From an uncultured Hyphomicrobiales bacterium (GTDB taxonomy: Bacteria; Pseudomonadota; Alphaproteobacteria; Rhizobiales; Beijerinckiaceae), in NCBI GenBank assembly GCA_903861645.1, contig CAIOVE010000031.1:1-44414 (forward strand): 44,414 bases of DNA. Reading direction: 5' to 3'. The notes beneath the pieces were generated by a model, which was given only the letters and a program-made list of their open reading frames with translations, did not search any database and was not told where the DNA came from. Positions 43,615 through 44,414 of this stretch are shown piece after piece. Each line of letters opens with the position of its first letter. Position 1 is the stretch's first letter. The translations under genes were made by a program, and so were the position numbers.

Positions 43615-44414
43615 CTACTCGCCGAACATGCTCGCGTCGCGTGGGCGCCGCGTTGTGTTGCGAATGACAATTCCGTGCACCAGGCTCCAGTCGTCCGGCT
43701 TCTCGATGAGAAAAAGCTTGTTCTTGAACTGGCTTTTGACCCGCAAGTTCGGATAGCCGTAAACGGCGTAGGAGGGGACGTCGGCGGCCAGGCTTTCGAT
43801 CCGCGCGCGGATACGCTGGTCGACATCGAATTCCGGCAAGTATTCGATGAATATATGCGGCGCCTTTTCCCGGAACACACGCTTGGCGCCATCGAACAGC
43901 AGATGTTCGGAGCCCTCGATGTCGGCCTTGACCACGTCCGGCGCGGGTACGGCGCCGGAGGCGACGAGGTCGTCGAGGGATAGGATCGCGCGTTGCGAGG
44001 TGCCGACCGCGGGACGGCCCGAATCCGCCACGGCGCTGCCGTGGATCGAGGAAGGGGCCAGATAAAAGGATGCTTCCCCGGTAAAATCGCCCACCATGGC
44101 GTTGTAGACGGTCAGATTGCCGCCGCCCATGGCGTCCGCCGACGCCCGGATGGCCTGGGCAAGCGCCGTATGGGGTTCAAACGCGACAACGGAAACCTTA
44201 TTTGCGGCGATGGCGAGCATTTCAATCGAAAAATAGCCGACATTGGCGCCGACGTCGTAAAAGGTGTCGCCGTCCTCAGGAATCCCCGCATTTGGTGGGA
44301 CTCATATTTGCCTGAATTGAGGTGCCAAGGCGGGGCTGATTTTCGAATCAGCCAGCTTCGAGGCCGAGATGCGAGCGCCAAGGGATCGATCTGAATTCGT
44401 TCATGAATTTTTGA
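43615..44414 (-). pseudogene. FkbM-family methyltransferase, frameshifted and cut by the right edge
   Basis: An S-adenosylmethionine-dependent methyltransferase of the FkbM type. The cofactor motif FYDVGANVGYFSI and the downstream blocks VVAFEPH, PDVVKADIEGSEHLLFDGA and HIFIEYLPEFD are clear. The frame holding these is open only back to 44301, where a TGA precedes it and no ATG/GTG/TTG lies before the motif. The upstream part continues in another frame as WHLNSGKYESHQMRG and stays open to the window edge. Adding one G to the GGGG run (complement of 44284-44287) would join GKYESHQMRG to IPEDGDTFYDVG smoothly. It is either a real inactivating frameshift or a homopolymer sequencing error. Confidence 0.75.

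Noticed and set aside
41214-43667. An 817-codon open frame on the + strand across the degP and response regulator genes
   Set aside because: It is antisense to two clear genes with catalytic motifs; long antisense frames are expected from GC-rich codon usage, and its translation shows no family features.

Overview
The window is high-GC, densely coded DNA from an alphaproteobacterium. It is most likely from the order Hyphomicrobiales (Rhizobiales), possibly the Beijerinckiaceae/Methylocystaceae side. This rests on three things: an RcGTA-like structural gene cluster in the canonical alphaproteobacterial order, a feuPQ-like two-component system directly upstream of a ccmI-ccmE-ccmF-ccmH (cycHJKL) operon as described in Rhizobium, and a degP/response regulator/histidine kinase/glnE block. 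The family placement is a guess from gene content. No rRNA, tRNA or CRISPR array was seen.

Region 1 (1-16.7 kb) is a gene transfer agent (GTA)/prophage-like module. It opens with the C-terminal end of an IS5-type transposase and an unrecognised, less GC-rich gene. Two tiny genes follow, then prohead protease (g4), major capsid protein (g5), head-tail connectors (g6, g7, g8), major tail protein (g9), g10, a g10.1-type small protein with no canonical start, a short tail-tape-measure-like protein (g11), and the distal tail genes g12 to g15, including an NlpC/P60 peptidase. Terminase and portal are not in the window. A secreted trypsin-like protease gene sits on the opposite strand between capsid and connector. 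Downstream of g15 are a DUF2793/collagen/arabinofuranosidase-like/SGNH tail protein, an M15 peptidase, a holin-like/lipoprotein composite and a small unknown protein. They look like an appended receptor-binding and lysis cassette.

Region 2 (16.7-23.7 kb) holds a small exported protein, an OmpR-family regulator and its kinase (feuPQ-like), a small lipoprotein, and four genes for c-type cytochrome maturation: ccmI, ccmE, ccmF and ccmH. A 7-bp direct repeat with an 11-nt period precedes the small exported protein.

Region 3 (23.8-36.9 kb) is chromosomal housekeeping: a CDF metal transporter with an extended C-terminus, an alpha/beta hydrolase, an MFS transporter, a three-part Aas-like phospholipid remodelling protein with its own TetR regulator and a candidate operator, aminopeptidase N, and a PAS-domain histidine kinase.

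Region 4 (36.8-44.4 kb) is on the minus strand: an FkbM-family methyltransferase that is frameshifted in this sequence and runs off the right edge, then a DegP/HtrA protease, an OmpR-family regulator, its HAMP kinase, and glnE. The regulator, kinase and glnE overlap end to end. GlnE converges on the PAS kinase with an 8-bp overlap.
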